Shown here: positions 38,881 to 47,256 of the stretch, in pieces
Position numbering within the stretch: position 1 is the stretch's first letter
Layout of the letters: each line of letters starts with the position of its first letter
Source of the DNA: JACMQX01 sp040385105
GTDB lineage: Bacteria > Pseudomonadota > Gammaproteobacteria > Burkholderiales > Burkholderiaceae_C
NCBI GenBank assembly: GCA_040385105.1
Contig: JAZKHY010000013.1
Location: 62,001 to 126,000 of the forward strand
Length of the DNA stretch: 64,000 bases
Direction: 5' to 3'
Translations under genes and position numbers: made by a program
The notes under the pieces: generated by a model
The model's database searches: none
Told to the model about the DNA's origin: nothing
Seen by the model: the letters and a program-made list of their open reading frames with translations, nothing else

Positions 38881-38909
38881 TTTCTTTTTCCTAAACTTTT
38901 GGTGCGAGG

Positions 38910-38932
38910 ACAAGGCGGCGCAGCCGCCTTGT
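38910..38932 (-). other. Perfect 10-base hairpin between sucA and sucB
   Basis: ACAAGGCGGC and GCCGCCTTGT pair completely around a GCA loop in the 72-base gap between sucA and sucB. No T run follows on the minus strand, so it is more likely to stabilise or tune the mRNA than to end it. Confidence 0.6.
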
Positions 38933-38952
38933 TGACCCGTCGTCAATATTCT

Positions 38953-41853
38953 TTACTTGGTGAGGACAAAGCCCTTGAGCTTGCCGAACGCGCCATCGAC
39001 CAGGGCCTTCTGCTGCTCCTGGTGAAGGTGCGAGTAGCCCACAGCCGGCGAGGCCGATGCCGCGCGGCCGGAGTAGCCCAGCTTCTGGCCTTCGAGCATG
39101 TTCTCGTGGATGTAGTGCTGCACAAAAAACCAGGCGCCCTGGTTCTGCGGTTCGTCCTGGCACCAGACGATGTCGGTGGCGTTGGGGTACTTCTTGAGCT
39201 CGGCCGCGAACACCTTGTGCGGGAACGGGTACAGCTGCTCCACGCGCAGGATCACCACATCGTCGGCGCCCTTTTCTTCGCGCTTCTTGGCCAGGTCGTA
39301 ATAGACCTTGCCCGAGCACACGATGACGCGCTTGACCTTCTCGGCCTTCTTGTTGATCTCTTCCTTGTTCTCGGGAATGATCGTCTGGAAGCCGCCCTTG
39401 GTGAACTCGGCCAACGGCGAGGTCGCATCCTTGTTGCGCAGCAGTGACTTGGGCGTCATGATGATCAGCGGCTTGCGCAGGTTGCGGATCATCTGCCGGC
39501 GCAGCAGGTGGAAGATCTGGCTGGCCGTTGTCGGCTGGCAAACCTGCATGTTGGTGTCGGCGCTCAGCTGCATGAAGCGCTCCAGCCGGGCCGAGCTGTG
39601 CTCCGGCCCCTGGCCTTCGTAGCCGTGCGGCAGCATCAGCGTGATGCCGTTGACGCGGCCCCATTTCACTTCGCCGGAGGCGATGAACTGGTCGATCACG
39701 ACCTGGGCACCATTGACGAAGTCGCCGAACTGGGCTTCCCAGATCACCAGCGTGTTGGGGTCATTCGATGCATAGCCGTATTCGAAGCCGAGAACGGCTT
39801 CTTCAGACAGGATGGAGTCGATGACAACAAACGGCGCCTGGTTCTCGGCCACGTTGCACAGCGGCGTGTAGGTGCCTTCGTCAAACTTCTCGCGGTTCTG
39901 GTCGTGCAGCACTGCATGGCGGTGGGTAAACGTGCCGCGGCCGCAGTCTTCGCCCGACAGGCGCACCGGGTAGCCGCTGGCCACCAGCGACGCATAGGCC
40001 ATGTGCTCGCCCATGCCCCAGTCCACATTCACATCACCGCGGCCCATGGCGGCGCGGTCGTCCAGCACCTTCTTGACCAGCGGATGCGCCGCGAAGTTGG
40101 CGGGAATGGTGGTGATCTTCTCGGCGATGCGCTTCCATTCGGCCGTCGGGATGGCGGTGTCGGCACTGTCGGTCCACTTCTTGCCGAGGTACGGGCTCCA
40201 GTCCACCGCGTACTTGCTCTTGAAGTTGGTGAGCACCGGGTCGAAGGTGTTCTTGCCGGCGTCCAGCGCGGCGCGGGTGGCCTTGACCATGTCGTCGCCC
40301 AGCGTGTCGCCCATGCCCTGGGCGGCCAGCTTGTCGGCGTACAGCTTGCGTGTGCCGGGGTGCTGGGCGATCTTCTTGTACATCAGGGGCTGGGTCAGCG
40401 CGGGCGTGTCCTGCTCGTTGTGGCCGAGCTTGCGGAAGCAGATGATGTCCACCACCACGTCCTTCTTGAACTCCATGCGGTACTCGAGCGCAAGCTGGGT
40501 GCACAGCACCACGGCTTCGGGGTCGTCGCCGTTCACATGCAGCACCGGCGCCTCGATCATCTTGACCACGTCCGAGCAGTACAGCGTGGAGCGGCTGTCT
40601 CGCGGGTCGGAGGTGGTGAAGCCGATCTGGTTGTTGATGACGATGTGCACCGAGCCGCCGGTGAAGTAGCCGCGGGTTTCGGCCAGCGCGAGCGTTTCCA
40701 TCACGACGCCCTGGCCAGCAAATGCCGCGTCGCCGTGCACCAGCACCGGCAGCACCTGCTTGCCCTGCGGGTCGGCGCGGCGGTCCATGCGGGCGCGCAC
40801 CGAGCCTTCAACCACCGGGTTGACGATTTCAAGGTGCGACGGATTGAAAGCCAGCGTCAGGTGCACCGGGCCGCCGGGCGTGGTGACGTCCGAGCTGAAG
40901 CCCTGGTGGTATTTCACGTCGCCGCTGGGCAAGTCTTCAGGGGCAGTGTGGTCGAACTCGGCAAACAGGTCGGCCGGCAGCTTGCCCAGCGAGTTGACCA
41001 GCACGTTCAGGCGGCCGCGGTGGGCCATGCCGATCACGATTTCCTGGATGCCCTTCATGCCGCCCATCTGGATGACTTCGTCCATCGAGGCAATGAAGCT
41101 CTCGCCGCCTTCGAGCGAGAAGCGCTTCTGGCCGACGTACTTGGTGTGCAGGAAGCGCTCCAGCCCCTCTGCGGCGGTCAGGCGGTCCAGGATGTGGCGC
41201 TTCTTCTCGGCCGTGAAGTTGGGTTTGCTGCGGATGCTTTCGAGCTTTTGCTGCCACCAGCGCTTCTGGCCCTGGTCGGTGCTGTACATGAACTCGGCGC
41301 CGATGGTTCCGCAGTAGGTTTCGCGCAGCGCATTGAGCAGCTCGCGCAGCGTCATCGTTTCCTTGCCGAAGTAGGTGTTGCTGGTGTTGAACACCGTTTC
41401 CTGGTCGGCGTCGCTGAAGCCGTAGAAGGCCGGGTCCAGGTCGGGAATCTTGTCACGCTCGGTGCGCTTGAGCGGGTCGAGGTCGGCCCAGCGGGCACCG
41501 ACGTTGCGGTAGGCGGCAATCAGCTGCTGGACGGCGGTGCGCTTGCGGCCCATCTCGGAGTCGGCGCTGGCCAGGACGACCTTGGTCGTGCCCTGCTTGG
41601 CGCGCTCGGCGAAAGCGTTGACGACCGGCAGGTGAGGCACGTCCTTGGCATTGGAACCATCCACGGCGGGCACATGCTGCAGCGCATCAAAATAGCTGCG
41701 CCAGTTGTCGGGCACGCTGCCGGGGTTGGCGAGGTAGTTTTCGTACATCTCCTCGACATAGGGCGCATTGCCGCCGAAGAGATAGGAATTGCCGTTGTAG
41801 GCGTTATAGATGGACGCCGCAGTGGACGCCGAAGACGACGATTGATCGCTCAT
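38953..41853 (-). CDS. sucA: 2-oxoglutarate dehydrogenase E1
   Basis: This 966-residue thiamine-diphosphate enzyme decarboxylates 2-oxoglutarate in the TCA cycle. The N-terminal E2-binding region (SYLFGGNAPYVEEMYENYL), the cofactor region with GDAAFAGQG, and the C-terminal LPHGYEGQGPEHSSAR block are all intact. A 7-base hairpin (41869-41885) lies immediately before its GGAGG ribosome-binding site. It heads the sucA-sucB-lpd operon. Confidence 0.97.
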   Translation of the reverse strand: MSDQSSSSASTAASIYNAYNGNSYLFGGNAPYVEEMYENYLANPGSVPDNWRSYFDALQHVPAVDGSNAKDVPHLPVVNAFAERAKQGTTKVVLASADSEMGRKRTAVQQLIAAYRNVGARWADLDPLKRTERDKIPDLDPAFYGFSDADQETVFNTSNTYFGKETMTLRELLNALRETYCGTIGAEFMYSTDQGQKRWWQQKLESIRSKPNFTAEKKRHILDRLTAAEGLERFLHTKYVGQKRFSLEGGESFIASMDEVIQMGGMKGIQEIVIGMAHRGRLNVLVNSLGKLPADLFAEFDHTAPEDLPSGDVKYHQGFSSDVTTPGGPVHLTLAFNPSHLEIVNPVVEGSVRARMDRRADPQGKQVLPVLVHGDAAFAGQGVVMETLALAETRGYFTGGSVHIVINNQIGFTTSDPRDSRSTLYCSDVVKMIEAPVLHVNGDDPEAVVLCTQLALEYRMEFKKDVVVDIICFRKLGHNEQDTPALTQPLMYKKIAQHPGTRKLYADKLAAQGMGDTLGDDMVKATRAALDAGKNTFDPVLTNFKSKYAVDWSPYLGKKWTDSADTAIPTAEWKRIAEKITTIPANFAAHPLVKKVLDDRAAMGRGDVNVDWGMGEHMAYASLVASGYPVRLSGEDCGRGTFTHRHAVLHDQNREKFDEGTYTPLCNVAENQAPFVVIDSILSEEAVLGFEYGYASNDPNTLVIWEAQFGDFVNGAQVVIDQFIASGEVKWGRVNGITLMLPHGYEGQGPEHSSARLERFMQLSADTNMQVCQPTTASQIFHLLRRQMIRNLRKPLIIMTPKSLLRNKDATSPLAEFTKGGFQTIIPENKEEINKKAEKVKRVIVCSGKVYYDLAKKREEKGADDVVILRVEQLYPFPHKVFAAELKKYPNATDIVWCQDEPQNQGAWFFVQHYIHENMLEGQKLGYSGRAASASPAVGYSHLHQEQQKALVDGAFGKLKGFVLTK

Positions 41854-41868
41854 ATTGCGCTGACCTCC

Positions 41869-41885
41869 GTTTCCCTCTGGGAAAC
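41869..41885 (-). promoter_or_regulatory. Hairpin in the sucA leader next to the ribosome-binding site
   Basis: GTTTCCC and GGGAAAC form a perfect 7-base stem with a 3-base loop ending directly beside the CGGAGG ribosome-binding site of sucA. It could affect initiation or mRNA stability. The rest of the 131-base gap to soxB shows no gene. Confidence 0.5.
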
Positions 41886-41984
41886 ATTAGCTTGGTTGGA
41901 AAACCTTCCGCGACACGGCTGGACCGGATAGCGGATGCGTTGGCAGAAGGGCCTGTATGCACGGCGGATTGTACGCCTGATAGT

Positions 41985-43697
41985 TCACGCAATACCCGGG
42001 TTGCCTTCCACGCCCATGAGCTTCGGGTTGTTCAGCCTGCGCGGCTTGACCGTCTTGTGGGCCTTGAGCCACGCCTCCACGACATCCCACACCGGCGGGC
42101 CGGCGTTCCTGCTGGCTTCCTGCACCGGCGCCCAGCCTGCCACCTTGTAAGTCTTGCCGGCCTCGACGGGCTTGCCCGCCAGCCGCATGTCCTGGATGCG
42201 ATTACCCATCTTCGCGCCGGGGTCGCAGGCATAGGTGAGGCCGCCCACGCGGACCATGTCGCCGCCCTGCTGGTAATACGGGTCGGGGTTGAACAGGTTG
42301 TCGGCCACGTCTTCAAGAATGGTCTTGATGGTGTCGCCAGAGAGGTCCGACAGCGTCGTCCACGGGTAGGTGATGGCCGTCTGGTCCATCAGGTGCTCGC
42401 GCGTGATGGCCTGGCCCGGCAGCAGTGAGGTACCCCAGCGGAAACCCGGAGAGAAGGCGATCTCTGCACCGCGCACCTCCATCAATGCGTCCAGCACCAG
42501 CTGGTCGAAGCTGCCGTTGAAGTTGCCGCGGCGGTAGAGCGTGCCCTCGGTGGTGGCCAGGGTTTCTTCCAGCTTTGCCTTGTAGGGCGCGCGTACCCTG
42601 TCGATCAGCGCCGCCATCTCGCGGTCGGCAGGCAGAAGGTTGGCAAATACGGGCAACAGCCTGTAGTTGAACCCGGTCACGCGCCTGTCCTTGACCTCCA
42701 GGTCGAGCACGCCCAGGAACTTGCCGTTGCTGCCCGCGTTGGTCACGACCGTCTGGCCACCGGCATTCTTCACCACCACCGGCACCGGCACGCCATCATG
42801 GGTATGGCCGCCGAGGATGGCGTCAATGCCGGTCACGCGGGATGCCAGCTTCAGGTCCACGTCCATGCCGTTGTGGCTCAGCAGGACGACGGCCTGCGCG
42901 CCTTTTGCGCGCGCGGCATCCACCTGCTCCTGCAGTTCCTTCTCCTGGATGCCGAAGGTCCAGTTGGGCACCATCCAGGACGGGTTGGCGATTGGTGTGT
43001 AGGGGAAGGCCTGGCCGATGACGGCCACGGCCACACCATTCATCTCGCGGATGACGTACGGCTTGAAAACCGGGTCATCAAAGTCCTTCGTCTTGACGTT
43101 CTGCGCCACGAAGTCGATCCTGCCCAGCTTCGTCTCCACCAGTTCCTTGACACGTGCCTCGCCGTAGGTGAATTCCCAGTGCGCCGTCATGATGTCCACG
43201 CCCAGCAGCCTGCAGGCATCCACCATGTCCTGCCCCTGCGTCCAGAGCGATGTCGCGCTGCCTTGCCAGGTATCGCCGCCGTCCAGCAGCAGGGCACCGG
43301 GGCGCGATGCTTTCAGACGCCCGACCAGCGTTGCCAGGTGCGCAAAGCCGCCGACCTTGCCGTACCGGCGCGCGGCGCGCTCGAAGTCCAGGAAGGTGAA
43401 TGCATGGGCCTGGGCACTGCCGGCCCTGATGCCGGCGGCCTTGAGCAGGTTGTGCCCCACCAGGTGCGGCAACTCGCCGCGCATGCTGCCCAGCCCCAGG
43501 TTGACCGACGGTTCACGGAAGTGGATGGGCAGCAGCTGCGCATGGCAGTCCGTCATGTGCAGCAGGTGCACATTGCCGGACTTCGGCACGTCATAGAGAC
43601 TGGCGGCCTGCTGGGCGGAAGCGCTGCGGCCCAGCGGGAAACCGCAGGCCAGCGCCGCCGCCATGACCGAGGAAAACTCGCGGCGGGAAAGGCTCAC
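41985..43697 (-). CDS. soxB: Thiosulfohydrolase SoxB
   Basis: This 570-residue periplasmic dimanganese enzyme hydrolyses the terminal sulfonate from SoxY-bound sulfur to release sulfate. A twin-arginine signal (SRREFSS) is followed by the metallophosphatase motif HMTDCHAQLLP (Asp50, His52), GGDTWQGSA and GGHTHDGVP, then a 5'-nucleotidase C-terminal domain. The start is GTG at 43697. It is the last gene of the sox operon, 25 bases after soxX. Confidence 0.96.
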   Translation of the reverse strand: MSLSRREFSSVMAAALACGFPLGRSASAQQAASLYDVPKSGNVHLLHMTDCHAQLLPIHFREPSVNLGLGSMRGELPHLVGHNLLKAAGIRAGSAQAHAFTFLDFERAARRYGKVGGFAHLATLVGRLKASRPGALLLDGGDTWQGSATSLWTQGQDMVDACRLLGVDIMTAHWEFTYGEARVKELVETKLGRIDFVAQNVKTKDFDDPVFKPYVIREMNGVAVAVIGQAFPYTPIANPSWMVPNWTFGIQEKELQEQVDAARAKGAQAVVLLSHNGMDVDLKLASRVTGIDAILGGHTHDGVPVPVVVKNAGGQTVVTNAGSNGKFLGVLDLEVKDRRVTGFNYRLLPVFANLLPADREMAALIDRVRAPYKAKLEETLATTEGTLYRRGNFNGSFDQLVLDALMEVRGAEIAFSPGFRWGTSLLPGQAITREHLMDQTAITYPWTTLSDLSGDTIKTILEDVADNLFNPDPYYQQGGDMVRVGGLTYACDPGAKMGNRIQDMRLAGKPVEAGKTYKVAGWAPVQEASRNAGPPVWDVVEAWLKAHKTVKPRRLNNPKLMGVEGNPGIA

Positions 43698-43722
43698 TTG
43701 GAGATCTGCCGGTCGGCAGCGG

Positions 43723-44382
43723 TTACTGGTTGACGGGCGACTTCGGGTCCAGCAGCAGCGCCATGACGTCGCGCAGCTGTTGCTCGTTCAGGATGCCCGC
43801 ATGGCCGAAGCGGGGCATGTCGGAGCATGCGTTGTATGCCTTGGAGTTCCAGAGCTTGCCCCAGGTGTATTCGACGATGGGCCTGGCCTCGGCGGACGTC
43901 GGGTCGGCCACGCCACGCAGCTTGCCGTAGTTGTACAGGCTCGGGCCGATGGAGCCGAAGGACAGCTCGGCCTTGCTGATCTGGTGGCAGTTGTAGCAGC
44001 TGCCGCCGTTGGCTGCGGTCGCCGCGTCGGTCCAGGTCATGCCCCGGCCGTTCTGTGCAATCCGCTCGCCTTCCTGCCAGTTGCCCAGGAACTTGCCGTC
44101 CGACGGCAGCTTCACGGTCTTGAGGTTGGCTTCTTCAATACCCTTGGCCAGTTTGGCGTCCAGTGCGGCGCCGGCTGCTTCGGAGCAGGCCTTGTTGGAG
44201 GCATCCAGCGTCAGGCGATCCATCTTGGCGATACCCTGGTCGCGGAAAGACGACTTGATGACCTGCTGCGTGGCGGCTTCCACCTCCTGGGCTGTAGGCG
44301 CCATGGCGCAGCCAAGCAGCACAGTGGCTGCAGCAACGGCCAGGGCGGACAGCGCGGTCTTTTTCTTGTAGGTTGGCTTCAT
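43723..44382 (-). CDS. soxX: Cytochrome SoxX
   Basis: This 219-residue c-type cytochrome has its heme motif CYNCH at 129-133 and a distal Met in DMPRFG. It pairs with SoxA to join thiosulfate to SoxY. The N-terminus ends in a lipobox-like LLGC (Cys25), so it may be a lipoprotein. An N-terminal segment of about 80 residues with a Cys pair precedes the heme domain. It follows soxA by 20 bases. Confidence 0.93.
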   Translation of the reverse strand: MKPTYKKKTALSALAVAAATVLLGCAMAPTAQEVEAATQQVIKSSFRDQGIAKMDRLTLDASNKACSEAAGAALDAKLAKGIEEANLKTVKLPSDGKFLGNWQEGERIAQNGRGMTWTDAATAANGGSCYNCHQISKAELSFGSIGPSLYNYGKLRGVADPTSAEARPIVEYTWGKLWNSKAYNACSDMPRFGHAGILNEQQLRDVMALLLDPKSPVNQ

Positions 44383-44402
44383 GTCTGTGCTTCCTGTGCT
44401 GG

Positions 44403-45200
44403 TTAACGCTTGAGTGCCGGCGCGGTGGAGACGCCACCCTTGCCATTGACACCCATGTACACGCTGAGCGCGACGGTTGCATCGGATGCAAAGCCCGGGA
44501 ACGGGAAGCGCTGCTGGCGATAGCAGTCGTTCAGCCGGCGCTGCATGCCCCAGAGCTCGCCGCTCGACACCCGATAGGCCGGCCAGGCGCCAAAGCCGTT
44601 GCCGGCGCCGGGGTTCTTGGTGAGGTTGGGCAGGTCCTGCAGGCGAACCCGCTTGTTGTCCTCGCCGTGGCAGGATGCGCAGGAGAAGTCATACGGACCG
44701 CCGCGCAGGTAGAACATCTTCTTGCCGACTTCATACATCAGCTTTTCCTGGGCATGCTGCTGCGGCAGGTTGAACTTCAGGCCGCGGGACTCGCCGGAGA
44801 TATAGGCGACGAGCGACTCCATGTTTTTCTGCTCGTCACGGCCAAATGGGGTTCTGGCAATCTCTGCCGCATTGAAACCCTGCAGCGTCTCCATGCAGCT
44901 CAACAGGCGGGACTCGAGGTCCTGCACCCGGTTGGTGTCGGCAAAATGGCGCGGCAACTCGACGAATGCGCCCTTCACAACGCCTGGCCCCTTGCCCAGG
45001 TCGCATTTTTCGAGGCTGGCGTTCTTCGGTCCGCGTGCCTGCTTCCACAGCACTTCGCCACGCGCCTCAAACAGTTCTGCAGGGTTGCCGTCCGCCAGCA
45101 TGGCCCGGTACTCGGCGATGCCGTCTGCCGTGCTCTTCTGGGCAGTTGCCCCCAGCGGCAGGACTGCCATCACAGCCAGGCCCAAGAGTTTCATTTTCAT
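44403..45200 (-). CDS. soxA: Diheme-type cytochrome SoxA (one CxxCH present)
   Basis: This 265-residue periplasmic cytochrome has a signal peptide ending at about ATAQ, one heme motif CASCH at 174-178, and the active-site heme-ligand Cys226 in LNDCYRQQRFP, which is known to be persulfidated. The second heme of diheme SoxA is missing; Cys66 and Cys102 stand where a disulfide replaces it in monoheme forms. The ATG at 45200 is used. SoxAX performs the oxidative attachment of thiosulfate to SoxY. Confidence 0.94.
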   Translation of the reverse strand: MKMKLLGLAVMAVLPLGATAQKSTADGIAEYRAMLADGNPAELFEARGEVLWKQARGPKNASLEKCDLGKGPGVVKGAFVELPRHFADTNRVQDLESRLLSCMETLQGFNAAEIARTPFGRDEQKNMESLVAYISGESRGLKFNLPQQHAQEKLMYEVGKKMFYLRGGPYDFSCASCHGEDNKRVRLQDLPNLTKNPGAGNGFGAWPAYRVSSGELWGMQRRLNDCYRQQRFPFPGFASDATVALSVYMGVNGKGGVSTAPALKR

Positions 45201-45240
45201 CGTGTCTCCTCGTAACGGCGGGCTCCCCACCCGCCAGGCT

Positions 45241-45552
45241 TCAGGAAATGACAGCTTCGTCCGTCCGCTTGTCGCCCTTGTTGTCGATCCAGGTCACTGC
45301 GATCTTGTCGCCGGCCTTGGCACCCTTGAATGCGAACTGGATAAACGGGTTTTTGGACACGGCGGGGCCCCACTGGGCGCTCATGACGGTCTTGCCATTG
45401 CATTCGGCGCTGATGCTCTGGATGAACCATGCCGGGATGACCTTGCCGGCCGCATCGCGGCGCTGGCCGCTTTCCATCTCGTGGCTGACCAGCACACGCA
45501 CGGTTACTTTGTCGCCTTGCGCCTGGGCGCGGATACGCATCGGATCACTCAT
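45241..45552 (-). CDS. soxZ: Sulfur carrier partner SoxZ
   Basis: This 103-residue immunoglobulin-like protein has no signal peptide, as expected, because it leaves the cytoplasm bound to Tat-exported SoxY. The typical MSDPMRIRA start and HEMESGQRRD segment are present. It lies 24 bases after soxY and 40 before soxA. Confidence 0.95.
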   Translation of the reverse strand: MSDPMRIRAQAQGDKVTVRVLVSHEMESGQRRDAAGKVIPAWFIQSISAECNGKTVMSAQWGPAVSKNPFIQFAFKGAKAGDKIAVTWIDNKGDKRTDEAVIS

Positions 45553-45576
45553 TTTTTTCTCCTGTTCTGCGAGGGT

Positions 45577-46047
45577 TCAGCCGCCACATCCGCCAAGGGT
45601 CACCTTGACCTCCTTGACCGAATAGAAGAACTTGTCCCCCGCTTTCGCCACGGCAAACACATTGGACGACTGGCCCATCTTCACATTGGTGGAGACATTC
45701 GGGTCGGTACCGGCCGGGATGTTGAACACGGCCGCAAGGGCAGCCGGGTTCTTCTCGACCACCAGCGCCACCTGCGTGGTGCCGGGGATGTTGCTCTGAG
45801 CGCCGATGCGCACGACCGCACCGTTCTCGGCGATCTCGGGCGCCTGCAGCACAAGGTCCTTGCTCTCGACCGGCGTTCCGCCGCCCAGCGCCTTGACAGC
45901 GTCGGCCAGCGTCTTGCTCTCGAAAGCGCCCTGGTTCCAGCCTGGGGCATTCTGGGCGCTGGCCGTGGCCGGCACGAAGCCGGCGGCGGCAGCGAGCCCG
46001 AGGGCCGCAGCGCCCGAGCTCTTGTTGATGAATTCACGACGTTCCAT
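45577..46047 (-). CDS. soxY: Sulfur carrier SoxY
   Basis: This 156-residue protein has a twin-arginine signal (ERREFINKSSG) and ends in GGCGG, whose Cys154 on a flexible arm carries the sulfur substrate through the Sox cycle. The ribosome-binding site AAGGAG before the ATG is strong, as suits a protein needed in amount. It forms a heterodimer with SoxZ. Confidence 0.96.
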   Translation of the reverse strand: MERREFINKSSGAAALGLAAAAGFVPATASAQNAPGWNQGAFESKTLADAVKALGGGTPVESKDLVLQAPEIAENGAVVRIGAQSNIPGTTQVALVVEKNPAALAAVFNIPAGTDPNVSTNVKMGQSSNVFAVAKAGDKFFYSVKEVKVTLGGCGG

Positions 46048-46088
46048 ATGGAAACTCCTTTGATACCTTGGGAAAACTGGACACCATT

Positions 46089-46145
46089 CTAGAAACCTCC
46101 AGCGATATACGCAGTGGGCGTTACCCTGAACCCTTTGGTGTTCAT
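46089..46145 (-). CDS. Possible 18-residue leader peptide between soxD and soxY
   Basis: A short frame starts with ATG eight bases after the soxD stop, has GAGG five bases upstream and encodes MNTKGFRVTPTAYIAGGF. It fills most of the 105-base soxD-soxY gap. No homologue is known to me; it could be a coupling peptide or chance. Confidence 0.3.
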   Translation of the reverse strand: MNTKGFRVTPTAYIAGGF

Positions 46146-46152
46146 GGTGGCC

Positions 46153-47256
46153 TCACTTCGCCGCACCCTGCGCAAGCCATTGCGCAACGCGCGCTGCGTC
46201 GTCGGCGCTGATCGACTGGGCCGGCATGGGGATTGCGCCCCACACGCCCTGCCCGCCCGACCTGATGCGCCCCGCAATGTAGGCCGGCGCATCCGCCCGG
46301 CCCTTGTAGCGCGCCGCAATGTCCCGGAACGAAGGCCCTACCAGCTTGCCGTCCACCGCATGGCAGGCGATGCAGACGTTCTTCTGGAGTATGGGCATGA
46401 CACCGGCGCTGCCGGCTGCCGCAGCAGCAACCCCGGCGGCAGGCGCGGCAGCAACTACAACCGCAGTTCCTGGCGAAGGCGCGCCGGAGGCACGCGCAGT
46501 GCCGGCCCCCGTTGTGTCCGCGCCGCGCGTCGAACCTATGCCGCGCGTCTGCTCGGCCAGGTTGCCATGGGCGTTGCGCGCATAGTCCGGAATGAAGCTG
46601 GCCACCGACGGCGCCGTCCTGCAGTTGCTCATGCAGGTGGCGCCCTGCACGTCGGGCTTGCCGGTGCCGCCGAACTCGCGCCCGGGCCACATCGCATGTG
46701 CGGTCGTGCTGCCATTGCGGTTGGGCAGCCGCGCCTGCACCTCGCGGATGTTGCGGTCGGACAGGGTGAAATCGTCGGGCACCACATTGCCCAGGTTCAG
46801 GATGAATGCAGTCACCGCATACACGTCATCGGCTGAAAGGGACTTGGGCGCCGTCCACGGCATGGCGCGGTTGATGTAGTCCCACAGCGTGGACACCTGC
46901 GACAGCTTCATCATCGTCGTGCGCGTAGGTGTGTTGGCACCCAGCTGGAGGGCGGCTGTCCGGCCGGTTTCCACATCGGCCTTGCCGGTATAGCCCACGA
47001 TCGGTGCGAACACATCATTGCTCTCGCCGAAAGTGCCGTGGCAGGACGCGCATTGCGCCTCCCAGACCTGCTCGCCGCGCCTGACGCTGCCCTGCCCGGG
47101 TGGCAAGCCCTTGAAATCCGGCCGCACGTCGATGTCCCAGGCCTTGACTTCAGCTGGCGTTGCCGCGCGGCCGACACCCTCAAACCTTGCCTGGGCAAAG
47201 GCGCCGCCGGCGGCCAGCAGCGAAATCAGCACCAGCAGGCTACGAAAGCTGGACAT
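46153..47256 (-). CDS. soxD: Diheme cytochrome SoxD of sulfane dehydrogenase
   Basis: This 367-residue periplasmic protein has two c-type heme sites, CASCH at 69-73 and CIACH at 295-299, in two cytochrome domains joined by an Ala/Pro/Gly-rich linker (about 235-285). With SoxC it oxidises SoxY-bound sulfane sulfur and feeds six electrons to the respiratory chain. Its start overlaps the soxC end by 17 bases. Confidence 0.94.
   Translation of the reverse strand: MSSFRSLLVLISLLAAGGAFAQARFEGVGRAATPAEVKAWDIDVRPDFKGLPPGQGSVRRGEQVWEAQCASCHGTFGESNDVFAPIVGYTGKADVETGRTAALQLGANTPTRTTMMKLSQVSTLWDYINRAMPWTAPKSLSADDVYAVTAFILNLGNVVPDDFTLSDRNIREVQARLPNRNGSTTAHAMWPGREFGGTGKPDVQGATCMSNCRTAPSVASFIPDYARNAHGNLAEQTRGIGSTRGADTTGAGTARASGAPSPGTAVVVAAAPAAGVAAAAAGSAGVMPILQKNVCIACHAVDGKLVGPSFRDIAARYKGRADAPAYIAGRIRSGGQGVWGAIPMPAQSISADDAARVAQWLAQGAAK

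Noticed and set aside
39508..41931. An 807-codon open frame on the plus strand across sucA
   Set aside because: It mirrors sucA codon for codon and shows no domain; long antisense frames are expected where the third base is mostly G or C.
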